From an uncultured Mollicutes bacterium (lineage in GTDB: Bacteria; Bacillota_I; Bacilli_A; ML615J-28; CAG-313): a stretch of 64,000 nucleotides of DNA. The notes under the pieces were generated by a model. That model made no database searches. It saw nothing but the letters and a program-made list of their open reading frames with translations, and was not told the origin of the DNA. The position numbers and the translations under genes are program-made. Below, piece after piece: positions 42,460-49,490 of the stretch (the stretch's first letter is position 1; each line of letters begins with the position of its first letter). Where the stretch lies: NCBI GenBank assembly GCA_900539265.1, contig UQBM01000005.1, positions 1-64,000 of the forward strand, written 5' to 3'.

Positions 42460-45048
42460 TCACCTTCTTGTTCTTTTCTTTTTGTTACTAAAAAGTAAAG
42501 TAAAAATTCCTACAACAAATAATCCAACTAAACAATAAGCGATAATATCTTCAGTTTTAAGATTTAACTTTTTACATGAAGAAGTATCAATTGGATCATC
42601 TGTTGTAAAATCCATGGCATTTAAGACATTTAAATTAATGTCTATTTCCCCATTAATACCATTTGTTGATTGATAATTGATTGTATAATTATAAACACCT
42701 GGACCTGCAGTTTCATCAGTTAAATATTTACTACTCGATTCGTTTTTTGCAATAAATCTAGTTGAAAGATTTGTATTTTCAATCAATCCTACTTTTTTTA
42801 AATCAGATACTATTTGATTTGTGGAAAGTTTTGAATTAACTGGAAAATATAAATCTTTTCCAAATATATAAGAAGAATTAATGTTTTTAGTTACAACAAT
42901 TTGAATGATATATTCTTTATCATTCATTTTTAATTTATATTGATAACTACCACTAGTTGAAGCATTACCAATATAATCAACATCCTCAAATTCATAAATA
43001 ATTGAATGTTTACAATTCACTATATTTTGAGATATTAAATTTTCTATATCTTCAGGAAGTAAATAAGAAGATATATTTTTATAAATAATTGTAGGGCCAT
43101 AATAGAAATCGTCATGCTCTGTTGTGACAACCACTTCCGCAAAATAATCACTATCACAATCTTGTTTAAGAATATCTCTATAATAACTTTCATATCCAAG
43201 TCTTAACTCATCAAGTGTAGTTAATTTAGATATATTGATTTCTTTTAATTTTGGAATTAAAATCAACTTTTCAAAACTACATAAATCACTTTTGTCTATT
43301 GTTTCTAGATTCCAATATTCTATATCCCAGCTTGTTGCATTTTGTGTATGAACAAGTTCGTTGTTGTAATAATATTTAATGCCTTTGAAATAAGTATCTA
43401 TACTTACATATATTTCATTGACATAAAAATTATCTAAATTATCTGTAGATAATGTTATTGTGTCACCTACAGTATAATTAGATTGATTATAGGTAAAAAT
43501 AGTCGACCACTTTCTATCAAAAGCTACTCCTGGAACATCATAGTCATCAAGTGATGTAATTTGATAATTTGAAGTTTCAACTATATCACTTTTAATTGGG
43601 ATTTGTGAATTATTAAAAGTACAAATATAAATTACTTGATATTTAATAGTTTCAACTTTTACATAAATCCTACATAGAGTTAAACTATTAATAAAAGATG
43701 CTTTGGCACTTTCATAATCATTTAACTCGTATTCATAGCTTGGATCAGAATAGTATCCAATTATTCTTTCATTTGAAGAAAGTGAAAGTGTTTGTTCTAT
43801 AGAAGTCCATTCTGATAAATTGATTTCTTTTACGACTTCACCATTCACTACATAACTAACAACTTTAGGTTGCCAAGATGCAGGAACCAAAACATAGTTA
43901 TCATTAGCAAGAATCGTTCCATCAGAACTTGTAATAGTTGCGAGTTTATTTTCTAAATCGGATGTTTTATAAACATCCCAACTCGTTACAAATTCATTAT
44001 AATGGCCAGTATCTCTGATAGTCCAAAGATCATTTATCTCCGAAAGATATGTATATTCAGTCGTGGAATACTCTAAACTACCCATGTCTGCGTCATTGTT
44101 TTGATCATGAGCAAAATAAATACTTTTAGTAGTTTCTTCTGCTACTTCAAAATAAATATACATATTATCTGTATCATCATTGGTTCTTTGGATTTCAGCT
44201 TGTGATGATACATATCCACAATAATAAACGCCCATTGACTCAAGCATAGTTGGATTATCTGTCCAACAAAGCCACTCAGAACTTTGTTGGTCATAAACAT
44301 ATATTTTTTTATCTGTTGTTAAGTAGTAAGCAGTCATTATTTTCCCATTATTGCTTAAATCAACTAATGAATTAACAGGATTATCTGAGAAATTATTTAT
44401 CTCATAACAATTGAAATAAAGCGGAATTCCTATTAATTCAAATTCATTTGTTTCAACAGAAGAACCGATGAAACAATATACATTTATTCTGTTGTCGTTA
44501 AAAGGAAGTAAATTACCTTCCTTTTGCCCACAAGTAGAACATGTTTTAGGAGCATATTTAGTTGCTTCTACCCATGTATGACCTAAAGGTTCTCCCTCTG
44601 TTTGTCCACAAATAGAACATGTTTTAGCAGTTGTGCATGTAGCATCAATCCAATCATGAGGACAACCGACTGGTTCTTCATAAGTTCCTACAACATAATT
44701 TAATTCGCTGATAATATAATCTTTATCATCAGGAATAGTAATTGTAGAAGAAGTATTATTAGAAACTTCTGAAAAGATTCCAAAACCTTCAAAATTTCCT
44801 TCAAAAAGTTTCCCATCTTTTCCAATACCTAAAATATAATCTACATTATTACCTTCAAATTTGATTATGTAATGTTGACCGCCACCATCATCAGGAAAAG
44901 TAAATGATGGCGTTATATTAATAGTCAAATTTCTAACATTAACTCCAACAGATAAATCTGTTGAAGCATTTATCGATTTTTTATTTGTCACAAATGCTAT
45001 AGTAAACAACATCGCAATAAATAAAAAAATTCTAAATATTTTTTTCAT
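42460..45048 (-). CDS. Giant secreted protein with Cys-rich repeats and C-terminal anchor (adsorption protein candidate)
   Basis: 862 aa. Signal peptide (IFRIFLFIAMLFTIAFV), beta-rich ectodomain, C-terminal helix (DIIAYCLVGLFVVGIFTLLF) and stop-transfer KKKRTRR. Around residues 127-180 two repeats follow the pattern H-x-W-x-x-AT-C-x-x-x-K-TC-x-x-CG-x-x-EG (CPHDWIDATCTTAKTCSICG; GHTWVEATKYAPKTCSTCG), a motif common in surface proteins of gut Firmicutes, possibly metal-binding. The best candidate for the virion tip/receptor-binding protein. AGAAAGGA site, start adjacent to the 111-aa stop. Confidence 0.7.
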   Translation of the reverse strand: MKKIFRIFLFIAMLFTIAFVTNKKSINASTDLSVGVNVRNLTINITPSFTFPDDGGGQHYIIKFEGNNVDYILGIGKDGKLFEGNFEGFGIFSEVSNNTSSTITIPDDKDYIISELNYVVGTYEEPVGCPHDWIDATCTTAKTCSICGQTEGEPLGHTWVEATKYAPKTCSTCGQKEGNLLPFNDNRINVYCFIGSSVETNEFELIGIPLYFNCYEINNFSDNPVNSLVDLSNNGKIMTAYYLTTDKKIYVYDQQSSEWLCWTDNPTMLESMGVYYCGYVSSQAEIQRTNDDTDNMYIYFEVAEETTKSIYFAHDQNNDADMGSLEYSTTEYTYLSEINDLWTIRDTGHYNEFVTSWDVYKTSDLENKLATITSSDGTILANDNYVLVPASWQPKVVSYVVNGEVVKEINLSEWTSIEQTLSLSSNERIIGYYSDPSYEYELNDYESAKASFINSLTLCRIYVKVETIKYQVIYICTFNNSQIPIKSDIVETSNYQITSLDDYDVPGVAFDRKWSTIFTYNQSNYTVGDTITLSTDNLDNFYVNEIYVSIDTYFKGIKYYYNNELVHTQNATSWDIEYWNLETIDKSDLCSFEKLILIPKLKEINISKLTTLDELRLGYESYYRDILKQDCDSDYFAEVVVTTEHDDFYYGPTIIYKNISSYLLPEDIENLISQNIVNCKHSIIYEFEDVDYIGNASTSGSYQYKLKMNDKEYIIQIVVTKNINSSYIFGKDLYFPVNSKLSTNQIVSDLKKVGLIENTNLSTRFIAKNESSSKYLTDETAGPGVYNYTINYQSTNGINGEIDINLNVLNAMDFTTDDPIDTSSCKKLNLKTEDIIAYCLVGLFVVGIFTLLFSNKKKRTRR

Positions 45049-45384
45049 TTAATCAATTCCTTTCTGAATTTCTTTAATTCTATTTATTAATTTTCCTAAT
45101 TCTTCTGAAATAGGCATAAAATTTCTATGACAATGAAAATACTTTAAAGTATATTCAATTGGAGTTTTAAATTTATGATGTTGTTTTTCCTCATCTGTTA
45201 AAACTCTTTTTTTACGATAAGTTTGTAAGTACAATTTTGCATTGTACTCAATATTATCAAGTGAATTTGCAATAGATATTGCATTGTCACTTCTCAAAAC
45301 TAAAGTTTCTAATTTTTTTAAATATTCTTTACCCTCAAAAATTAAATTTTTATATAAATTATTTAATTCTAATTTTAATTCCAT
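45049..45384 (-). CDS. Unknown helical protein, 111 aa
   Basis: MELKLELNNLYKNLIFEGKE onward; helical, basic, with KKRVLTDEEKQHHKFKTPIE in the middle. No family recognised and no membrane segment. AAGAGGTAAAAG site before the ATG. It lies between the coat-like gene and the giant secreted protein, after a hairpin that may attenuate transcription. Confidence 0.6.
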   Translation of the reverse strand: MELKLELNNLYKNLIFEGKEYLKKLETLVLRSDNAISIANSLDNIEYNAKLYLQTYRKKRVLTDEEKQHHKFKTPIEYTLKYFHCHRNFMPISEELGKLINRIKEIQKGID

Positions 45385-45404
45385 ATTCTTTTACCTCTTA
45401 ATTT

Positions 45405-45442
45405 AAAAGCCTATAATTAATTTTTAACTATAGGCTTTTTTT
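45405..45442. terminator. Hairpin downstream of the coat-like gene
   Basis: AAAAGCCTATA / TATAGGCTTTT with a 13-nt loop. On the minus strand only four T residues follow, so it would be a partial terminator after the coat gene, letting some transcription reach the 111-, 862- and 593-aa genes. Confidence 0.65.
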
Positions 45443-45452
45443 ACATCATTTT

Positions 45453-45644
45453 TTATCGAATATGTTTTTTAGCAAATCGAAAAACAACATATCCTACTAC
45501 TGCAACTACTACAACCGATAGCAATATCCAACCTGTAGCTTGCATTTCTGGCTTTGCAAAAAAATCATTGATTTTTTCTGCAGCACTTTTTGTATCTGTA
45601 GTTTCTGTTAAAGAAACAATAGTTTCTAATAATTTTTCTTTCAT
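45453..45644 (-). CDS. Major coat protein candidate (pVIII-like), 63 aa
   Basis: Residues 1-35 are an acidic amphipathic helix (LLETIVSLTETTDTKSAAEK then INDFF), residues 36-55 a hydrophobic helix (ATGWILLSVVVVAVVGYVVF), residues 56-63 a basic tail (RFAKKHIR). This acidic-hydrophobic-basic order is that of mature filamentous-phage major coat proteins. There is no separate cleavable signal peptide, as in plectrovirus-type coats. Strong AGAAAGGA site, a 14-bp palindrome just before it and a hairpin just after it suggest high, separately controlled expression. Other small membrane peptides cannot be excluded. Confidence 0.65.
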   Translation of the reverse strand: MKEKLLETIVSLTETTDTKSAAEKINDFFAKPEMQATGWILLSVVVVAVVGYVVFRFAKKHIR

Positions 45645-45658
45645 TATTTTTCCTTTCT

Positions 45659-45672
45659 GTCAGTTAACTGAC
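45659..45672. promoter_or_regulatory. 14-bp palindrome ahead of the coat-like gene
   Basis: GTCAGTTAACTGAC, perfectly symmetric, between the 210-aa stop and the coat ribosome binding site. Could be an operator or an mRNA processing/stability element. Confidence 0.45.
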
Positions 45673-45674
45673 TA

Positions 45675-46307
45675 TTAAATTAATTCTTGATTATCATTTG
45701 TAAATTCTAAATCTTCAGATGTAGCTTCTACAAATGTTACTGGAGCGATGTATTTATTTTTAATTAATTTTGAAATTGTATCAAGAGTGATATGATTAAA
45801 AAATATACTCTTGACACAATCGTAGCTAATAAATAATTGTAATCTATAATGTCTGGTTCCATCTGCAGGATTAACTCCTGTGATAAACCGACCATACCTA
45901 GGTAACTGAATAACAGAGTCAGTGATTTCAGGGTTTTTACCCATTGATAAATAGATGTTAACTAATTCATTTCTAGTCAAACGAACTGAGTTATCATCAT
46001 TGAGTCTAATAAACTCACTAAATTTATTGACTTTAAAACCATTATAAATTAATTGTGTTTTATCCTTTTCATCTTGAAAAGGATATACTCTCAAAGAGAT
46101 TGAATCTCTTTGATTATTATTTTTATTGGTGAATTTAGTCACCAATTGAATCAACACTAAAGGAAATTTTTTAATATCCTCTTTAGTTAATTCTTTTCGA
46201 GGTATAAAATTATCATCTTTAATAATTGTTATTCCTGCATAACCACTTTCAATTAAATTTTCTTTTTTTGTTACTTGTGGCTTTGTTGCCATTTCTTTTT
46301 CACTCAT
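45675..46307 (-). CDS. Unknown 210-aa protein, candidate ssDNA-binding protein
   Basis: Starts MSEKEMATKPQVTKKENL, has a beta-rich middle (SISLRVYPFQDEKDKTQLIY; RLQLFISYDCVKSIFF) and an acidic C-terminal tail (EATSEDLEFTNDNQELI). Filamentous phages encode a single-stranded DNA-binding protein next to the coat gene, and the acidic tail resembles SSB-type proteins, but no diagnostic motif is seen, so this is inference. Its first 18 codons are also found fused to the surface-protein gene in element A. Confidence 0.5.
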   Translation of the reverse strand: MSEKEMATKPQVTKKENLIESGYAGITIIKDDNFIPRKELTKEDIKKFPLVLIQLVTKFTNKNNNQRDSISLRVYPFQDEKDKTQLIYNGFKVNKFSEFIRLNDDNSVRLTRNELVNIYLSMGKNPEITDSVIQLPRYGRFITGVNPADGTRHYRLQLFISYDCVKSIFFNHITLDTISKLIKNKYIAPVTFVEATSEDLEFTNDNQELI

Positions 46308-46317
46308 TTTATTTCTC

Positions 46318-46334
46318 CTTTAAATTTAATTTTT
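46318..46334. repeat. Direct repeat flanking the 107-aa gene, left copy
   Basis: CTTTAAATTTAATTTTT; second copy at 46667-46683. Element A has one copy and lacks the DNA between, so recombination between these repeats explains its loss. Confidence 0.7.
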
Positions 46335-46649
46335 GTATTTTTTAGGATTAAAAAATCTATCTAATTCTTCTAAACTTAAATCATTAGAAGAAAGATTTTT
46401 AATCTTTTGATTAAGATTACGATTTTTTTCATAATCCTTATGCCAGTCAGGAACTTTCCTAATTGGTTTTTGTTTTAAAATTCCATAACATTCTTGCCTT
46501 TTTTCCTCTAACTTTTTCAAATCATCCCTATCCAAATTATACTTAGCTCTATTCAAATGATAATAATTGATTTGTTTAATTTGCTTTTCTGGATCCTTTG
46601 ACCAAGGACAAGAATTTAAAATTTTACTTTTAAAATTTTGCCAACTCAT
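46326..46649 (-). CDS. Unknown basic protein, 107 aa
   Basis: MSWQNFKSKILNSCPWSKDP, then NYYHLNRAKYNLDRDDLKKL, KVPDWHKDYEKNRNLNQK and LSLEELDRFFNPKKYKN. Helical, basic, no family recognised. Missing from element A, where it was removed between two direct repeats that flank it here. Confidence 0.55.
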   Translation of the reverse strand: MSWQNFKSKILNSCPWSKDPEKQIKQINYYHLNRAKYNLDRDDLKKLEEKRQECYGILKQKPIRKVPDWHKDYEKNRNLNQKIKNLSSNDLSLEELDRFFNPKKYKN

Positions 46650-46666
46650 AAACTATTTTATTTATC

Positions 46667-46683
46667 CTTTAAATTTAATTTTT
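46667..46683. repeat. Direct repeat flanking the 107-aa gene, right copy
   Basis: Same CTTTAAATTTAATTTTT as at 46318-46334. Confidence 0.7.
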
Positions 46684-46697
46684 TTTGTTCGACAACA

Positions 46698-46997
46698 TTA
46701 TTTAAACGGATTAGGCATAATTACTGAATTTGTCTTACGTGGAATGGCTCCTACCGCTTTAGAATTATTATGTTTGTATGCTTTTGCATTATCTGATCTA
46801 GCTTTTAAATATCCACGTCTAAAAGCAATTTGAGAATCAGAGATTCGTTTTGGTAAACCATCTTTATTCTTTTTTACTTCTTTAAAATTAGTAATAAGAA
46901 TTTGATGCTTTAATTCATATGCATACTTCTTTGACTTTTCATAAGGATTAAGTAATCTTACTACTTCACCTTTTTTAGTCACAACATCTCTAGCCAT
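46698..46997 (-). CDS. Conserved basic 99-aa element protein (element B copy)
   Basis: Practically identical to the element A copy. First gene after the tRNA, so its mRNA could come from read-through of the tRNA-Arg transcript; no separate good promoter is seen between them. Leader CCTTTCTAAAAATTTTTAAAGAAAGGAG can fold so that CCTTTCT hides the AGAAAGG ribosome binding site. Charge suggests DNA or RNA binding (inference). Confidence 0.7.
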   Translation of the reverse strand: MARDVVTKKGEVVRLLNPYEKSKKYAYELKHQILITNFKEVKKNKDGLPKRISDSQIAFRRGYLKARSDNAKAYKHNNSKAVGAIPRKTNSVIMPNPFK

Positions 46998-47069
46998 ATT
47001 TTTTTTTACTCCTTTCTTTAAAAATTTTTAGAAAGGTTCTTTTTAATTTTTTTTAGAGGAGATAAAAAA

Positions 47070-47104
47070 TAAAAAAAAGAACCTAATCATACGATTAAGT
47101 TCTT
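47070..47104 (-). terminator. Terminator of tRNA-Arg
   Basis: AGAACCTAATC (47079-47089) / GATTAAGTTCT (47093-47103); on the minus strand followed by a run of eight T. Confidence 0.8.
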
Positions 47105-47115
47105 AAAAAACTTTA

Positions 47116-47172
47116 TATGGCGTCCCAGAAGAGATTCGAACTCCCGACACACGGCTTAGAAGGCCGTTGCTC
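47116..47172 (-). repeat. Attachment site att3 (within tRNA-Arg)
   Basis: 57 bp identical to att2. It restores the 3' half of the tRNA, so the gene stays functional after integration. Confidence 0.92.
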
Positions 47173-47194
47173 TATCCAACTGAGCTACTGGGAC
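47118..47194 (-). tRNA. tRNA-Arg (anticodon TCT)
   Basis: Minus strand, 77 nt including an encoded CCA. Acceptor stem GTCCCAG/CTGGGAC, discriminator G, D-arm GCTC...GAGC, anticodon loop CTTCTAA, variable loop and T-arm GGGAG TTCGAAT CTCTT. All four stems pair. It is the integration target of the prophage array. Confidence 0.95.
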
Positions 47195-47284
47195 ATCCAA
47201 AATTACTATACTATTATACACCTTTTTATCAATTTTGTAAAGTTATTTGAATATATAATGATTAAATCCATAATGTTTTTTTGA

Positions 47285-47298
47285 TTAAAGCGTTTACA
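47285..47298 (+). promoter_or_regulatory. cre-like site upstream of the liv operon
   Basis: TTAAAGCGTTTACA differs from the usual CcpA site (TGAAAGCGTTTWCA-type) mainly in its second base. It lies about 85 bp before the livJ start, near a TATAAT at 47334-47339. Carbon-catabolite control is possible, not shown. Confidence 0.35.
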
Positions 47299-47370
47299 TT
47301 ACCGAAAATATAAAAAAATATAAATAATTGTTATATAATATAAGATATTTATTTAAAAATGGAGGTACTT

Positions 47371-48552
47371 ATGAAAAAGTTAATGAAAATAATATCTTTA
47401 TTTACTTTAGTAGTTGTATTAATATTGACAATGACTTCATGTAAAAAAGATAAAAAGGATACTATTAGAATTGCTTCTGTTGGACCAATATCAGGTGATG
47501 TCGCAATTTACGGAAATTCTACTAAAAAAGGTATTGAACTTGCAATTGAAGAAATAAATAAAAATGGTGGAATTATGGTTGGTGACAAGCAAATGAAAAT
47601 TGAATGGATAGGAATGATAGATGATGAGGCATCATCAGATAAGGCTGCTACAGCTTTTAATACTCAATATGCCAAAAATATTGATTTAATGTTAGGGGCT
47701 ATTACTTCAGGGGCTACCGAAGGACTAGTAGGGCAAGCAATTGGGAAAAAACTATTAGTTATTACACCAACTGGAACTGCTGATTATATTACTATAGGTA
47801 AAAATGGTGATGAAAGAGATTTAAGGACTAATATATTTAGAGCTTGTTTTAATGATTCTTATCAAGGCGAAGTTGCTGCAAAATTTATTAGTAATAATTT
47901 GAGAAAAACAAAAGTTGCAGTATTGTATAATAATGAAGATTCTTATTCAATGGGGTTATATAATTCATTTAAAAATATGGCTTCTACAAACAATATTGAT
48001 ATCGTATATGAGCAATCATATCAAAATAATATTGTTGAGTTTAAAACACAATGGAATTCAATAAAATCTAGTGGTGCTGAAGTTGTTTTCCTTCCAGAGT
48101 ATTATGAAAAAGTTGTAACAATTGTTTCTCAAGGCCGTGATTCAGGATATAATGGTACTATTGTAGGTGCAGATGGTTGGGATGGTGTCTTATCTGTTGA
48201 TGGAGTGGATGAGAATGATTTTACTAATTGTTATTTTAGTAATCATTTTGCAGTAGATTCTAATGAACCTGTTGTAAATAATTTTGTTAATTCTTATAAA
48301 TCAAAATATAATGAAAATCCAACATCGTTTGCTGCACTTGGATATGATGCCGTATATATTTATAAAAAAGCTGTAGAAGAAGCTAAATCAATTGAATTTG
48401 ATAAGGTTTTAGAAGTATTAACTAGTAGTAATTTTTATGCTGACGTTGTTACTGGTAGAATTACCTTTTCTGCAAATGGTAATGCGGTAAAGCCAGCTGT
48501 TGTGATGACTTTTGAAAATAAAACTTACAAATATTATACAACAGTTGAATAA
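47371..48552 (+). CDS. livJ: Branched-chain amino-acid binding lipoprotein
   Basis: 393 aa. Signal peptide with lipobox TMTSC (Cys24). Mature part is a type I periplasmic-binding fold: IRIASVGPISGDVAIYGNS and KKGIELAIEEINKNGGI are the Leu/Ile/Val-binding-protein signature, with VAVLYNNEDSYSMGL and FAALGYDAVYIYKKA later. It delivers leucine, isoleucine or valine (or a related amino acid) to the LivHMGF complex encoded next. The ATG at 47371 follows GGAGGT; an in-frame ATG at 47359 lies before that site. A terminator follows, so the binding protein can be made in excess. Confidence 0.9.
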   Translation: MKKLMKIISLFTLVVVLILTMTSCKKDKKDTIRIASVGPISGDVAIYGNSTKKGIELAIEEINKNGGIMVGDKQMKIEWIGMIDDEASSDKAATAFNTQYAKNIDLMLGAITSGATEGLVGQAIGKKLLVITPTGTADYITIGKNGDERDLRTNIFRACFNDSYQGEVAAKFISNNLRKTKVAVLYNNEDSYSMGLYNSFKNMASTNNIDIVYEQSYQNNIVEFKTQWNSIKSSGAEVVFLPEYYEKVVTIVSQGRDSGYNGTIVGADGWDGVLSVDGVDENDFTNCYFSNHFAVDSNEPVVNNFVNSYKSKYNENPTSFAALGYDAVYIYKKAVEEAKSIEFDKVLEVLTSSNFYADVVTGRITFSANGNAVKPAVVMTFENKTYKYYTTVE

Positions 48553-48562
48553 TAAATAGTTT

Positions 48563-48590
48563 ATAGCATAGATTCTTCTATGCTATTTTT
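48563..48590 (+). terminator. Internal terminator between livJ and livH
   Basis: ATAGCATAGA / TCTATGCTAT, 4-nt loop, T5. Likely partial, favouring livJ over the permease genes. Confidence 0.8.
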
Positions 48591-48613
48591 AAAATAATTT
48601 TAAGGAGAATATT

Positions 48614-49489
48614 ATGTGGAACAATTTATATAGTGGTTTTATAAATGGTCTTGGAATGGGAAGCATTTATGCACTTATCGCAATAGGATATACAATGGTA
48701 TATGGAATTGCTAGAATGATTAATTTCGCCCATGGTGAATTCATTACAATTGGAGCGTTTGTATCATATGGAACAGCTGCTTTAATTGGTGCTAATCCTA
48801 TTACAATGGTCATTTGTATAATTGCATCAATGTTAGTTTGTGCAATTGTTTCGGTAATTACTGAAAAATTAGCATATTATCCTTTAAGAAAACGCAATAC
48901 AAAAAAAATAACTGCTCTGATAACAGCAATAGGGGTTAGTTATATTATATATTCTATTTTTAATATAAAATTTCAAGAGCAAAAAGGATCACCTAAATTT
49001 TTAAATCTAACGGATTTTCAGTTGACAATTATAACCATTATAATTACAATAGTAACAGTTTTATTAATAACTTTATTTATTAATAAAACTAAGTTTGGTA
49101 AAGCTATGCGCGCAACCTCAGAAAACCCTTCTGCAGCAAAACTTATGGGAATAAATAATGATGCAATGATTTCATTAACCTTTGCAATTGGTGCTGCACT
49201 TGCTGGAATTGGAGCCGTGGTATACTGTCTTAGAATCCCTTATTTCAAATTTTCAGTAGGTACTGAGGCAATTGGTTTAATTCCTTTTGTTGCAGCAGTT
49301 GTTGGAGGAATTGGTAGTTTACCAGGAGCAGTTATTGGCGGTTTTATAATAGGGATTGTACAACAACTTTCGATGGCTTTTCCAGTTACTTCAACGTGGA
49401 CGCCAGCTATTGTATATGGATTATTAATTTTGATTTTAATGATTAAACCGACAGGGATTCTTGGTAAAATGGTTGGAGAGAAGGTATAA
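48614..49489 (+). CDS. livH: Branched-chain amino-acid ABC permease LivH
   Basis: 291 aa, about eight membrane helices. NGLGMGSIYALIAIGYTMVY and MINFAHGEFITIGAFVSY are LivH hallmarks, as is the EAA-like RATSENPSAAKLMGIN segment (about 170-185). Ribosome binding site AAGGAG. Overlaps nothing but is followed directly by livM. Confidence 0.93.
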   Translation: MWNNLYSGFINGLGMGSIYALIAIGYTMVYGIARMINFAHGEFITIGAFVSYGTAALIGANPITMVICIIASMLVCAIVSVITEKLAYYPLRKRNTKKITALITAIGVSYIIYSIFNIKFQEQKGSPKFLNLTDFQLTIITIIITIVTVLLITLFINKTKFGKAMRATSENPSAAKLMGINNDAMISLTFAIGAALAGIGAVVYCLRIPYFKFSVGTEAIGLIPFVAAVVGGIGSLPGAVIGGFIIGIVQQLSMAFPVTSTWTPAIVYGLLILILMIKPTGILGKMVGEKV

Positions 49490-49490
49490 G

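Larger units (their letters stand above)
32386..47172. mobile_element. Element B: inovirus/plectrovirus-like filamentous prophage
   Basis: 14.7 kb between the 57-bp att2 and att3 repeats. Almost all genes are on the minus strand: integrase at the att2 end; rep, Zot-like ATPase and small membrane proteins in the middle; coat-like, secreted and small basic proteins toward the tRNA. Rep_trans replication protein, Zot-like morphogenesis ATPase, tiny helical membrane proteins and tRNA-specific integration together are the hallmarks of filamentous phages integrated by their own recombinase. There are no capsid, terminase, portal, relaxase or VirB4 genes. It is large for the group. One surface gene carries an in-frame stop. 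Confidence 0.75.

Noticed and set aside
29122..47172. Three near-identical 41-57 bp sequences considered as a CRISPR array or dispersed repeat
   Set aside because: They match the 3' half of the tRNA-Arg at 47118-47194 and lie 3 and 15 kb apart at element borders, so they are attachment sites.
32386..47172. Integrative conjugative element
   Set aside because: Rep_trans also occurs in Tn916-type elements, but there is no FtsK-like coupling protein, VirB4/VirB6 or NlpC/P60 conjugation gene; small coat-like and Zot-like genes fit a filamentous phage.
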